Positions 1 to 8,638 of a stretch of DNA of 64,000 nucleotides are shown here, in pieces. The number at the start of each line of letters is the position of its first letter. The stretch's first letter is position 1. Source of the DNA: Azoamicus sp964498335 (GTDB lineage: Bacteria > Pseudomonadota > Gammaproteobacteria > UBA6186 > Azoamicaceae); assembly GCA_964498335.1 (NCBI GenBank), contig CAZCGL010000001.1, forward strand, positions 62,001 through 126,000, in the 5' to 3' direction. The notes under the pieces are model-generated. The model was not told where the DNA came from. It made no database searches and saw nothing but the letters and a program-made list of their open reading frames with translations. Position numbers and translations under genes: made by a program.

Positions 1-510
1 AGAAACCAGTATTTCAACAGGATTAAGTCTATCTATTTCATTATATAAATCAATTTTAGTATCTGCTCTAGTAATAAAGAAATAACCAATACTAATATCT
101 AAAGAAGCAATACCATAAAAACCATCAAAAAAACAAATGCAAGTTATATAATTATTAGTATACGGAGATAAATAATCATCATTAAAAAAAGTTCCTGGAG
201 TTAAAATAATAACAACAGCTCTTTCTATTAAACCATTTTTTTTTTCACTGCCGATTTGTTCACAAATAGCTACTTTTTTATTAGACTTCATTAATTTTAT
301 AATATTAGAATTTAAAGATTTAAAAGGAAATCCAGCCATAGGTACAGCCTTTCCTTTTTTTGTTAAAGTCAAAGATAATAAATTTGATGCTTCTATAGCA
401 TCATCAAAAAACAATTCATAAAAATCACCTACTCGAAACAAAAGCAATTTATCTTCATGTTCTGATTTTATTTTTAAATATTGTTGAATTATTGGTGTAT
501 ATTTATTCAT
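1..510 (-). CDS. mutS: DNA mismatch repair protein MutS (N-terminal part, cut by window edge)
   Basis: MutS recognises mismatched or looped bases in newly replicated DNA and recruits MutL. Only the first 170 residues lie in the window; the gene continues beyond base 1. Reading leftward from the ATG at 508-510 gives an uninterrupted frame that starts with a typical MutS N-terminus. The mismatch-wedging Phe-x-Glu motif is present in GDFYELFFDDA (Phe30, Glu32), followed by LTLTKKGKAVPMAG and AICEQIG, both family hallmarks. It is divergent from nhaD with 39 bases between the starts. mutL also occurs in this window (34337-36007), so a MutSL pair is retained. The domains beyond residue 170 (connector, clamp, ATPase) cannot be judged here. 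Confidence 0.95.
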   Translation of the reverse strand, partial: MNKYTPIIQQYLKIKSEHEDKLLLFRVGDFYELFFDDAIEASNLLSLTLTKKGKAVPMAGFPFKSLNSNIIKLMKSNKKVAICEQIGSEKKNGLIERAVVIILTPGTFFNDDYLSPYTNNYITCICFFDGFYGIASLDISIGYFFITRADTKIDLYNEIDRLNPVEILVS

Positions 511-549
511 AAAAAATAATAATATATAATTAAAAATTTACAAAAAAAA

Positions 550-1932
550 ATGAAAAAATTAATATATATATTTATTATAAATATAATACTTAACAATTGT
601 TACGCAAAAGATATTCATAATAATACATATATAGAATGTAACTATATATTATCTGTTATTATATCACTTATATTTATATTATGCTATATTTTAATAGCAT
701 TGGAAGAAAAAATAAAAATTAAAAAATCCACATTAAGTATGTTATTCGCTACAATAATATGGTTAATATTAGCGTTTAATAAAAATAATAATGATGATAT
801 TTTTTTAATAAATAAAAAAATATGCGAAATATTATATACATATTGTGAATTATTTATATTTTTATTTATAACAATAACGTATATAAATGTAATAAAAACA
901 ACAGACATAATAACTAAAATACACAAAACAATAATAAAAGATAAAATATCATATAAAAAATTATATTGGATAACAGGATTATTAGCATTTTTTATTTCTC
1001 CTATAGCTGATAATTTAACAACAGTATTATTTATATCATCAATATTAACATCAATAGAAAAACATGATAAAAAATTTCTAAATTTAAGTTCAATTAATAT
1101 TGTCATAGCAGCAAATGCTGGAGGAGTTTTTAGCCCGTTTGGAGATATAACAACATTAATGATATGGCAAAATAATTTAATTAATTCAAAATCATTTTTA
1201 TATACTTTTATACCAGCGTTCATAAATTTTATAATACCATCATTAATAATAAGTAGAAAAATAGAGAAAAAAATAATTAATATACCTGCTATAACAACAT
1301 CAATTAATAATACATATATACACATATCAGCGTTATTTATATTAACAATAACAATAACAATGCTAATACAAGTTTATATTAAAATATCTCCTACTATAGG
1401 CATGTTATTTGGATTTGTATTATTAGAATTATTCGAAATAGCACACAATAAAAAAAATAATATTAAAATAAATGTAGAAAAAGAAATTAAAAATATTAAT
1501 TGGGATACTCTATTATTTTTTTTAGGTATAATGTTCTGTGTTGGAGCATTATCAGCAATAGGCATATTAAATAAAATTTCATTTTATACCTATAATACAG
1601 TATTTGAAAATATAAATATAGAATTAAATCATACAATAGCTAATACAATAATAGGAATATTATCTGCTATAATAGATAATATACCAATAACATACGCTTT
1701 AATAGAAATGAATCCTAACATGAATGAAAGCCAATGGTTACTATTAAATTTAGCAATAGGTACAGGCGGCAGCATATTATCCATAGGTTCTGCAGCAGGA
1801 GTCACATTAATGGGTGTAATGAATAAAAAATATACATTTATATCACATCTTAAATGGAGTTGGGTTATTTTTTTAGGATATATCTTAAGTATAATAGCCC
1901 AAATAATAATAAATAAATATTTATTAAATTAA
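550..1932 (+). CDS. nhaD: Na+/H+ antiporter, NhaD family
   Basis: This is a polytopic inner-membrane protein of 460 residues, the usual NhaD length, expected to exchange Na+ (or Li+) for protons. About a dozen hydrophobic segments are visible. Conserved ion-transporter motifs occur in the expected order: SPIADNLTTVLF near residue 150, AANAGGVFSPFGDITTLMIWQ near 190, IIDNIPITYA near 380, and GTGGSILSIGSAAGVTLMG near 405. The first 20 residues resemble a signal sequence or first membrane helix. The gene stands alone: divergent from mutS and convergent with bamA, with only five bases between stop codons. The sequence is lysine, asparagine and isoleucine rich like other plus-strand genes. Function is inferred from family; the ion coupled in this organism is unknown. 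Confidence 0.88.
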   Translation: MKKLIYIFIINIILNNCYAKDIHNNTYIECNYILSVIISLIFILCYILIALEEKIKIKKSTLSMLFATIIWLILAFNKNNNDDIFLINKKICEILYTYCELFIFLFITITYINVIKTTDIITKIHKTIIKDKISYKKLYWITGLLAFFISPIADNLTTVLFISSILTSIEKHDKKFLNLSSINIVIAANAGGVFSPFGDITTLMIWQNNLINSKSFLYTFIPAFINFIIPSLIISRKIEKKIINIPAITTSINNTYIHISALFILTITITMLIQVYIKISPTIGMLFGFVLLELFEIAHNKKNNIKINVEKEIKNINWDTLLFFLGIMFCVGALSAIGILNKISFYTYNTVFENINIELNHTIANTIIGILSAIIDNIPITYALIEMNPNMNESQWLLLNLAIGTGGSILSIGSAAGVTLMGVMNKKYTFISHLKWSWVIFLGYILSIIAQIIINKYLLN

Positions 1933-1937
1933 ATAAT

Positions 1938-4250
1938 TTATCCAAAGGATAATGATATAATATTTTTACTATCCTCATCATCACAATTAAATGGATAAGC
2001 TAAAGCAATCTCTAAAGGCATACCAAAAGGTGTGCTCCAAACAAAAGATATGCCTACAGCAAATTTTAAAGAATAAAAGTAATTATATAATTTGCTTTTT
2101 AAATCTTCATTTATATAAGCAGATGTATCATAAACATTTCCAATATCAAAAAATATAGATGATTTTATATCTCTTAATTCATCAGGTAAAAGATTTGGTA
2201 AAAATAAAGAAAACTTAGAACATAATAAAAAATTTCCGCCTATACTATCTTCATTAGAATCTTTCGGGCCTAAAGTTCGTTCTTTAAAACCTCTTAAATT
2301 TGTATTGCTTCTTATATGAAAATTTTTAAAAAAAGGATAAGTATCCTCGTCATTATAAACATTTCCATAATAAAAATTAGACATTATGCTTAATACATAC
2401 TCTTCATAAAAATTATTATAATAATTAAAGTCATAATTTAATGTATAACATTTTATTTTTGATCCAGGTATATTAAATCTAAGAAGAATATTATGATAAA
2501 AACCATCTGAAGAATAATAAAATTTATCAGCTGAATTATAATTCCAAGAAAAATTTAAAAAAAAATCTTTAAAATCAAAACCATAATGTTCAATAAATTT
2601 TTTTACTTCAATAGAGGCCAGCTCATCATACATACCTAAAAAAGTCATATCACAACCCAACCCAAAATTAATTTTCTCATACTTATCAATATCTAAAATA
2701 TAATATAAATATCCACCAAATGTTTCATATAAAGTAGTTATATTATCAGCATCTTGATCAAATAAGTCAGATCTATAATAAAAATTATACCCCATACCGA
2801 AACTCTCATCAATAAAATTAGGAATTAAATAATTAAAAGAAAAGTCCGTTTCTATTCCATTACTATTAATATCTAAAGAGATATCACTACCACTTCCTAA
2901 AAAATTAGAAATTTCTGTATTTAGATTAATGCTAAATCCATCATCATTACCATAAGATAGACCAGCTGTAAACTTACCAAATTTTTGCTCAGTAACAATA
3001 TAATATATATCCACTTCGGAAAAATCATCTGGATTTTTAACATAATCTATATCAACATATTCAGATATACCACTACGAATTATCTCATTTTTTCCAAAAT
3101 CCACTTCATCTAAAAATAAATTTGAACTCTCTATAAATGGAATCATTCTTCTTAAAACATTATCACAAGTAAAAAAATTTCCAATAAAATTAATATATCT
3201 TATTCTTGATTTAGATGGTTTAATAATAGAATAATCAACATTAATACAAGATTCACCAGCATACGAAATTGCAAAATCAATGTTAAAATCAAAAAATCCA
3301 TTTTGCATAAGAAAATCCTTCAATTTTGATTTAACAATAAGTGAATGCTCTTTAGAAAAAATAGAACCTATTTTTAAATATGACGTTATTATCTTTTTAA
3401 AATTAGTTTGTAAAAAATTGTTTTGTATAATAGTCTTATCTAAAGATATATTAACAGAATTAATATAATATAATTCTCCTTCAACTACATCCAATAAAAT
3501 ATTTACATTTTTATTATTTTTAGATAAAAAAGCTCTTATAAAATTAACATGAAAATCTGAATATCCTTTATTAAAATAATAATTTTTCAAATTTTCTATA
3601 TCATTTTCAACTAAATCAGGAAAAAATATATCGTCTTTTAAAAAAAAAGACATCCAATTAGTTTTAGTATAAGATAACAATGATAATATTTTATTTTTAT
3701 TAAAAATAGTTACTCCAATTAGATCTATATTTTTAATTCTTTGTAAAAAATTTTTATTTATTTTTATATTTAAATCAACGCTATTAAATTCTTTGTTTAT
3801 ATTTATATATACATCTATGCTTGAATTATTGAATCCATTAAATATATAAAATTGTGATAAATTATTTTTAAAAAAATTAACATTATTACTATCATAAAAA
3901 CAACCACGATACAAATTAAATTTAGTTAATAAAGATAAAACATATTCCTTATCTGCATCAATATTTAAAACTATTTTATTAATTATAGGTTTCTCAACGC
4001 AAAAAACTTTAATTTCATTATTATTCCAAAATACTTCTATATTATTAAAAATATCTAAATCAACAAGTTTTTTAAAAAAAATATCATCTTTACATTTATA
4101 TAAATCATTATCATCTACTATATTATTTATAATCTCTTCTTTAGAAAAATAATTAAGACCATAAAAATTAATTTTTTTAAACTTAAATTCTTCAGCAAAA
4201 GCTGTAAAAAATAAAAAAATAAAAACAAAAAAAACTCTTAAAACAAACAT
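1938..4250 (-). CDS. bamA: Outer membrane protein assembly factor BamA
   Basis: BamA folds and inserts beta-barrel proteins into the outer membrane. The 770-residue protein starts with a cleavable signal peptide (hydrophobic core, AFA before Glu-Glu, about residues 1-19). POTRA repeats follow to about residue 340, for example FKKINFYGLNYFSKEEI at the start, and then an aromatic, Asp/Asn-rich beta-barrel. The barrel contains FGKFTAGLSYG and the loop motif NTNLRGFKERTLGP that contains the conserved Val/Leu-Arg-Gly-Phe. Length is close to the 800-residue norm. Oddity: the chain ends in Phe-Gly rather than the usual terminal aromatic residue. It is the last gene of a minus-strand run beginning at sufB, 73 bases after yadH, and faces nhaD tail to tail. 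Its retention implies a real outer membrane. Confidence 0.95.
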   Translation of the reverse strand: MFVLRVFFVFIFLFFTAFAEEFKFKKINFYGLNYFSKEEIINNIVDDNDLYKCKDDIFFKKLVDLDIFNNIEVFWNNNEIKVFCVEKPIINKIVLNIDADKEYVLSLLTKFNLYRGCFYDSNNVNFFKNNLSQFYIFNGFNNSSIDVYININKEFNSVDLNIKINKNFLQRIKNIDLIGVTIFNKNKILSLLSYTKTNWMSFFLKDDIFFPDLVENDIENLKNYYFNKGYSDFHVNFIRAFLSKNNKNVNILLDVVEGELYYINSVNISLDKTIIQNNFLQTNFKKIITSYLKIGSIFSKEHSLIVKSKLKDFLMQNGFFDFNIDFAISYAGESCINVDYSIIKPSKSRIRYINFIGNFFTCDNVLRRMIPFIESSNLFLDEVDFGKNEIIRSGISEYVDIDYVKNPDDFSEVDIYYIVTEQKFGKFTAGLSYGNDDGFSINLNTEISNFLGSGSDISLDINSNGIETDFSFNYLIPNFIDESFGMGYNFYYRSDLFDQDADNITTLYETFGGYLYYILDIDKYEKINFGLGCDMTFLGMYDELASIEVKKFIEHYGFDFKDFFLNFSWNYNSADKFYYSSDGFYHNILLRFNIPGSKIKCYTLNYDFNYYNNFYEEYVLSIMSNFYYGNVYNDEDTYPFFKNFHIRSNTNLRGFKERTLGPKDSNEDSIGGNFLLCSKFSLFLPNLLPDELRDIKSSIFFDIGNVYDTSAYINEDLKSKLYNYFYSLKFAVGISFVWSTPFGMPLEIALAYPFNCDDEDSKNIISLSFG

Positions 4251-4323
4251 AAAAAAACACTTAAATATTACAAATAATTTATATTAAAATAATAATCAAA
4301 AAAAATAAATACAATAAATATAC

Positions 4324-5097
4324 TTATCTTTTTATAGCAAAACCACGATATAAAAGATTAACACATATTATATATAAAAAAATTATTAGACCTAATATAA
4401 AAAAAACTGAAAAAAATACATTGCTTTCAGAAATTCCTAAAAAAGAATATCTAAAAAGGTTCACAATATAAAATATAGGATTAAAATATATTAATAATTT
4501 TAAAAAACTTGGCAATAGATCTAAAGAAAAAAAAATACCACTAAAATACATAAGAGGGGTTAAAATAAATGTTGGTAATAAACTAATATCATCAAATTTC
4601 TTAGCTAAAATACTATTTAAAAAACCAAATAAAGAAAAAAATAATGTTGTTAATAAAAATACTAAAATGAAAAAATAAAAATTATAAAAATAACAATCAC
4701 TTAAAAAAAAAGAAAAAAAAGCTAAAATAATTAAAACAAATAATGCTCTAATGATTCCACCAAAAACAAAACCATTAACCAAAATAAAAAAATTATTCGG
4801 AGAAATCAATAATTCTTCTACATATCTTTGAAATTTAGCACTAAAAAAAGAAGAAGAAACATTAGAATAAGATGTGTTAATTAAAGACATCATTAATAAT
4901 CCAGGAATGATGTATTGAATATATTTGTACCCAGACATAAAACCTACTTTAAACCCAAGAATTTTACCAAAAACTATAAAATATAGAACAATAGTTATAG
5001 TTGGCGGCAATAATGTTTGCGGCCAAATTCTAATAATTCTCAAAAATTCTCTGCTAATTATTGTATACAAAAATATAAAATTAAACATTTTCATCAC
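4324..5097 (-). CDS. yadH: ABC-2 type transporter permease, YadH-like
   Basis: This 257-residue inner-membrane protein is the membrane partner of the ATPase encoded just upstream. Similarity to E. coli YadH is visible along its length: RIWPQTLLPPTIT near residue 20, the stretch IPGLLMMSL near 65, SSFFSAKFQRYVEELL near 85, and KKFDDISLLPTFILTPL near 165. It has six hydrophobic segments and the same size as YadH (256). The reading frame overlaps the end of yadG by 17 bases if the first ATG is used; in-frame ATG codons at 5094 and 5088 would shorten the overlap. The substrate of YadGH transporters is not established. The location behind apbE and suf genes does not prove a role in metal or flavin delivery. 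Confidence 0.88.
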   Translation of the reverse strand: MMKMFNFIFLYTIISREFLRIIRIWPQTLLPPTITIVLYFIVFGKILGFKVGFMSGYKYIQYIIPGLLMMSLINTSYSNVSSSFFSAKFQRYVEELLISPNNFFILVNGFVFGGIIRALFVLIILAFFSFFLSDCYFYNFYFFILVFLLTTLFFSLFGFLNSILAKKFDDISLLPTFILTPLMYFSGIFFSLDLLPSFLKLLIYFNPIFYIVNLFRYSFLGISESNVFFSVFFILGLIIFLYIICVNLLYRGFAIKR

Positions 5098-5998
5098 TAA
5101 TAACAGAACTTAAAAAAAAATCTTCAAGCGGATTATTTCTAATAGAGATACTTAAAATATTAATTTTATTATTAATTAATAAAAACAAAAATTCATTTAG
5201 GCAATCATTTTTAAAAAGATATAATTCTAAAGTATTAGAATCCAAAATAATAACTTTAAACTTATTTAAGAACGAAATATCATTTAAATTATCTATTTTA
5301 ATAGTAAATATTTTATCTATATTAAAACTATGTAAATCTTTTATAAATAATTCCTTTAATATAACGCCTTTATTTATAACAGAAATTTTATTACATAAAG
5401 TTTCTACATCTTCCATACAATGTGTTGTTAATATAATTGTTTTACCTAACTTATTTAATTCTTTTAAAAAAGTCAAAATAATTTTTCTAGAAAAAATATC
5501 AACTCCAGATGTAGGTTCATCCAATATTAATATATCAGGATTATGAATCAATGCGCGAACAAGCATCAATCTACGTTTCATACCACCAGATAAATTAATA
5601 CTAACAGAATTACGCTTTTCCCATAATTCAAAAAGGTTTAATAAAGAATTAGCTCTATTTAGAATAGATCGTCTAGAAAATCCATAAAAACCAGCATTAT
5701 TTAAAATAATATCACTAACACTTTCAAACTGATTAAAATTTACATCTTGTGGAACTACACCAATTAAAGATTTAATGCGAGTAGAATCATAATCTAAATT
5801 ATAACTACTTATAAGAACTTTTCCAGAAGTTTTCTTTATTAATGAAACTAATATATTTATTATTGTAGATTTTCCAGCTCCATTTTTACCTAAAATAGCA
5901 TAAAAATCCCCACACTCAATTGATAAATTAACATTATTTAAAGCTAAAAAACCATTATCATATATTTTAACAAGATTTCGTATATCTATAACATTCAT
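5081..5998 (-). CDS. yadG: ABC transporter ATP-binding protein, YadG-like
   Basis: This is the cytoplasmic ATPase subunit that would power the YadH-like permease. It has 305 residues (E. coli YadG 308). Nucleotide-binding motifs are complete: Walker A GKNGAGKST near residue 37, the signature LSGGMKRRLMLVRAL near 136, Walker B ILILDEPTSGVD near 156, and the switch histidine in ILTTHCMED near 192. The phrase GDFYAILGKNGAGKST and the C-terminal NPLEDFFLSSV match YadG closely, so NosF, a similar-sized ABC protein of nitrous oxide reductase clusters, was set aside. The gene lies 4 bases after apbE and overlaps yadH, so the three are probably co-transcribed. Substrate unknown. Confidence 0.88.
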   Translation of the reverse strand: MNVIDIRNLVKIYDNGFLALNNVNLSIECGDFYAILGKNGAGKSTIINILVSLIKKTSGKVLISSYNLDYDSTRIKSLIGVVPQDVNFNQFESVSDIILNNAGFYGFSRRSILNRANSLLNLFELWEKRNSVSINLSGGMKRRLMLVRALIHNPDILILDEPTSGVDIFSRKIILTFLKELNKLGKTIILTTHCMEDVETLCNKISVINKGVILKELFIKDLHSFNIDKIFTIKIDNLNDISFLNKFKVIILDSNTLELYLFKNDCLNEFLFLLINNKINILSISIRNNPLEDFFLSSVISDENV

Positions 5999-6002
5999 AA
6001 AA

Positions 6003-6965
6003 TCAAATATAAGCTTTAAACGTATAATTAGGAAAATTTAAAATAGATTTTGATATACTATCTAAATTCATATTAAAAAAAGCTGTAGAAAGACCATCAC
6101 AAATAACGCATTCACTTCCAAAAACAGCTAGACATAAATAATTATTTTCAGATTTTAAAGAATAAGGATTTATTATGTGATGAAAATTATTATTATTGGA
6201 TTTTTTAATATACCCAGCAGAAACAGCTATACTTCCATCAACCAAATCAAAAAATAAATTATCATTACTAAAAAAATTAGATAATTGTTTATCGAATGAA
6301 ATTCTCCAAGGATGATTATTAGGCATACCACCAAAAACTCTAACATCGCCACCAAATTCAATAGCTGCGTGTTTTATTCCATTTGTTATTAAAACGTTAA
6401 TACATTCATCTAAGGCAAATCCTTTTCCAATGCCACCTAAATCAATCATAGAATTTTTTCTATTAAGTTTTAAATAATTACCATTTAAAACAAATAAATC
6501 ATTATTCATATCTAATTTGCTTGTATTACTACCAACAAGCGGTATAAAATTATCTATATCAAAAATAGATAACAGATTTCCCAATCCCATATCAAAATAA
6601 CCAAATGTTTTCTTTGAGATAACATCACCAATTTTTATAACATTTATAGTATCATTAGATATATAATTAAACTCAAAAGGATTATTATTTAATCTACCAA
6701 CATCAGATAACGGCGAGAATTTGGTTAAATAATTTTCTAACTCTTTTATTCTATTAATACTTTTATTTATTATAAAATTACCATAACTTAAATCATCACA
6801 AAAAATCTGAATTTTTCCTTTAGTTCCCATAAGATAAAAATCTTCACAAATAAAATTAGAGGAAAAATCCTCTAAAAAAGATTTGTAAAAAACGAAATTT
6901 AATGAAAAAGCACTGCCAGTTAAAAAAATTTTATTTAAAAATCGCCTTCTATCTAAATTAAACAT
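6003..6965 (-). CDS. apbE: FAD:protein FMN transferase (ApbE family), probable Tat export
   Basis: ApbE proteins attach FMN covalently to Ser/Thr of flavoproteins on the outer face of the membrane. The 320-residue protein starts with a twin-arginine-like leader (DRRRFLNK at residues 5-12, then a hydrophobic stretch), so a folded export route is likely. Family motifs follow: DLGGIGKGFALDEC near 172, AIEFGGDVRVFGG near 197, HHIINPYSLK near 263 and CDGLSTAFFNM near 288. Length is slightly short. It lies 12 bases after sufU in the suf block. Known exported targets include NqrC/RnfG and NosR; none lies in this window, so its target must be elsewhere. NosX, the ApbE-like protein of nos operons, is an alternative name if a nos cluster exists. 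Confidence 0.88.
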   Translation of the reverse strand: MFNLDRRRFLNKIFLTGSAFSLNFVFYKSFLEDFSSNFICEDFYLMGTKGKIQIFCDDLSYGNFIINKSINRIKELENYLTKFSPLSDVGRLNNNPFEFNYISNDTINVIKIGDVISKKTFGYFDMGLGNLLSIFDIDNFIPLVGSNTSKLDMNNDLFVLNGNYLKLNRKNSMIDLGGIGKGFALDECINVLITNGIKHAAIEFGGDVRVFGGMPNNHPWRISFDKQLSNFFSNDNLFFDLVDGSIAVSAGYIKKSNNNNFHHIINPYSLKSENNYLCLAVFGSECVICDGLSTAFFNMNLDSISKSILNFPNYTFKAYI

Positions 6966-6977
6966 AAAAATACCATA

Positions 6978-7406
6978 TCACTTTTTTAAATTAATTTTTA
7001 ATGCTTCAGCTAAAGTAAGCCAGATTAATGTAACACACTTAATCCTAGCAGGATACTTTCTAACATTAGCTAAAACATTTAAATCAGAATAAACTTCATC
7101 ATAACATATAGAATTTTCATCTTTAATAATATTAATAAAATAAAAAAATAACGACTCAATATTTTCAATAGATCTATTTTTTAAATAAATGGTTAATAAA
7201 GAAGCTGACGCTGTTGAAACAGAACATCCAACACCAATAAACGATACATCAATCACAACATCATTTTTTATAAAAATATATAAATCAAATTTATCTCCAC
7301 ACAAATGATTAAATCCTTTTGAAAAATGTGTAAATGTATCTAATATATGTTTATTCCTTGGATTAACACCATGATCAATTATTAAATCTTTATATAAATC
7401 AAACAT
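6978..7406 (-). CDS. sufU: SufU/IscU-like Fe-S assembly sulfur acceptor
   Basis: This 142-residue NifU-N-fold protein is of SufU type, expected to receive sulfur from SufS and hand it to the SufBCD scaffold. Ligand residues are in place: Cys-Gly-Asp in HLCGDKFDLYIF near residue 36, Cys in GVGCSVSTASASLLT near 61, and Cys in ARIKCVTLIWLTL near 121. The conserved NPRN stretch is near residue 15. It follows sufS by 5 bases, the usual SUF neighbour. Gammaproteobacteria more often pair SufS with SufE, so a SufU partner is mildly unusual. Whether it acts as a zinc-dependent sulfurtransferase or as a scaffold cannot be read from sequence alone. Confidence 0.9.
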   Translation of the reverse strand: MFDLYKDLIIDHGVNPRNKHILDTFTHFSKGFNHLCGDKFDLYIFIKNDVVIDVSFIGVGCSVSTASASLLTIYLKNRSIENIESLFFYFINIIKDENSICYDEVYSDLNVLANVRKYPARIKCVTLIWLTLAEALKINLKK

Positions 7407-7411
7407 AAAAA

Positions 7412-8629
7412 TTAAAAAAAAATTTTTCTAGCCTCAAAAATAGATTTAATCAAAACATCTATATCAGAGATAGAATTATAAAAACTTAAAGATACTCTAA
7501 TAGACGCGGATATATTATAAAAATTCATCACAGGCATGCAACAATGATGCCCAGTTCTTACTGATACTCCAAAATGATTAGCGATTGTAGCAAAATCATG
7601 TGGATGTATTCTATCTAATAAAAAAGAAATTATACTAGAATTATTACTCGGAGAACCAATAAGTTTAACATAACTAATATCAGACAATTTATTACATAAA
7701 TAACTAAATAAATTTTTTTTATAAATAAAAAACTCATTTAAATCATATGTGTTAAAAAAATCAAGCAATGATCCAAAAGCTATTATATTAGCTATAGATG
7801 GTGTGCCTGCTTCAAATTTATATGGTACATCATTCCATAATACCTCTGAAAAATTAACACTTTTAATCATATCTCCACCACTCTGATATGGTTGCATTTC
7901 ATCCAAAAATTTTCTTTTAGCGTATAGAAATCCAACGCCATTAGGACCATGCATCTTATGCGAAGAAAAAGCATAAAAATCACAATCTATACCTTTTAAA
8001 TCAATTTTACAATCGGAAAAAGATTGAGCTCCATCTATCAAAACTGGTATACTACGAGCATGCGACAAAGTAATGATTTTATTAATATCATTTATAGTAC
8101 CAATAGAATTAGATACATGAGTAATAGCAACAATTTTGGTTTTATTTGTCAATAATGAATCAATTTTAGAGTAATCAATAGTGCCATCAAACAGCATAGG
8201 TATTACATTTAATTTTGCATTAAACTCTTTGCATAAAATAAACCATGGTATTATATTAGAATGATGCTCCATTTCAGAAATCAATATTTCATCGCCTTGT
8301 CTTAAAACAGAACGTAAATATCCATATGCTACCAAATTTATTGCTTCAGTAGTACTTCTAACGAAAATAAAATTCTTTTCATCTTCACCATTAAAGAATT
8401 TATTAAGTTTTTCTCTAACTTTTTCATATTTTTCTGTAGCTAATTCACTCAAATAATACGCACCTCTATGAACATTAGCATTATATTTAGAATAATAATC
8501 TTTAATAGATTCTATAACACAAACTGGAACTTGAGTTATAGCCGCATTATCTAAATAAACTAAATTATTACCATTAATTTTTAAATCTAAAATAGGAAAC
8601 TTTTTTCTAAAATTATTTAAATCAATCAT
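7412..8629 (-). CDS. sufS: Cysteine desulfurase SufS
   Basis: This pyridoxal-phosphate enzyme takes sulfur from cysteine as a persulfide for Fe-S cluster assembly, releasing alanine. It has about 405 residues, normal for SufS. The PLP lysine is in SSHKMHGPNGVGFLY (about residue 225), substrate and PLP contacts appear in EMEHHSNIIPW and DGAQS, and the persulfide cysteine is in RTGHHCCMP (about 360), the short group II loop. I chose the ATG at 8629 because it aligns with the E. coli start; an in-frame GTG at 8638, directly after the sufD stop, would add three residues. No clear ribosome binding site precedes either. It lies between sufD and sufU. Confidence 0.95.
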   Translation of the reverse strand: MIDLNNFRKKFPILDLKINGNNLVYLDNAAITQVPVCVIESIKDYYSKYNANVHRGAYYLSELATEKYEKVREKLNKFFNGEDEKNFIFVRSTTEAINLVAYGYLRSVLRQGDEILISEMEHHSNIIPWFILCKEFNAKLNVIPMLFDGTIDYSKIDSLLTNKTKIVAITHVSNSIGTINDINKIITLSHARSIPVLIDGAQSFSDCKIDLKGIDCDFYAFSSHKMHGPNGVGFLYAKRKFLDEMQPYQSGGDMIKSVNFSEVLWNDVPYKFEAGTPSIANIIAFGSLLDFFNTYDLNEFFIYKKNLFSYLCNKLSDISYVKLIGSPSNNSSIISFLLDRIHPHDFATIANHFGVSVRTGHHCCMPVMNFYNISASIRVSLSFYNSISDIDVLIKSIFEARKIFF

Positions 8630-8638
8630 GTTAAGCAC

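Noticed and set aside
684..1325. Long antisense frame opposite nhaD, and similar frames opposite rpoB, rpoC, rho and gyrA
   Set aside because: They mirror hydrophobic or A/T-biased codons of clear genes, have no family motifs and no ribosome binding sites.
4324..6965. NosF-NosY-NosX module of nitrous oxide reductase
   Set aside because: Tempting because apbE lies beside an ABC pair, but both ABC proteins match E. coli YadG and YadH along their length, and no nosZ, nosR or nosD is present.
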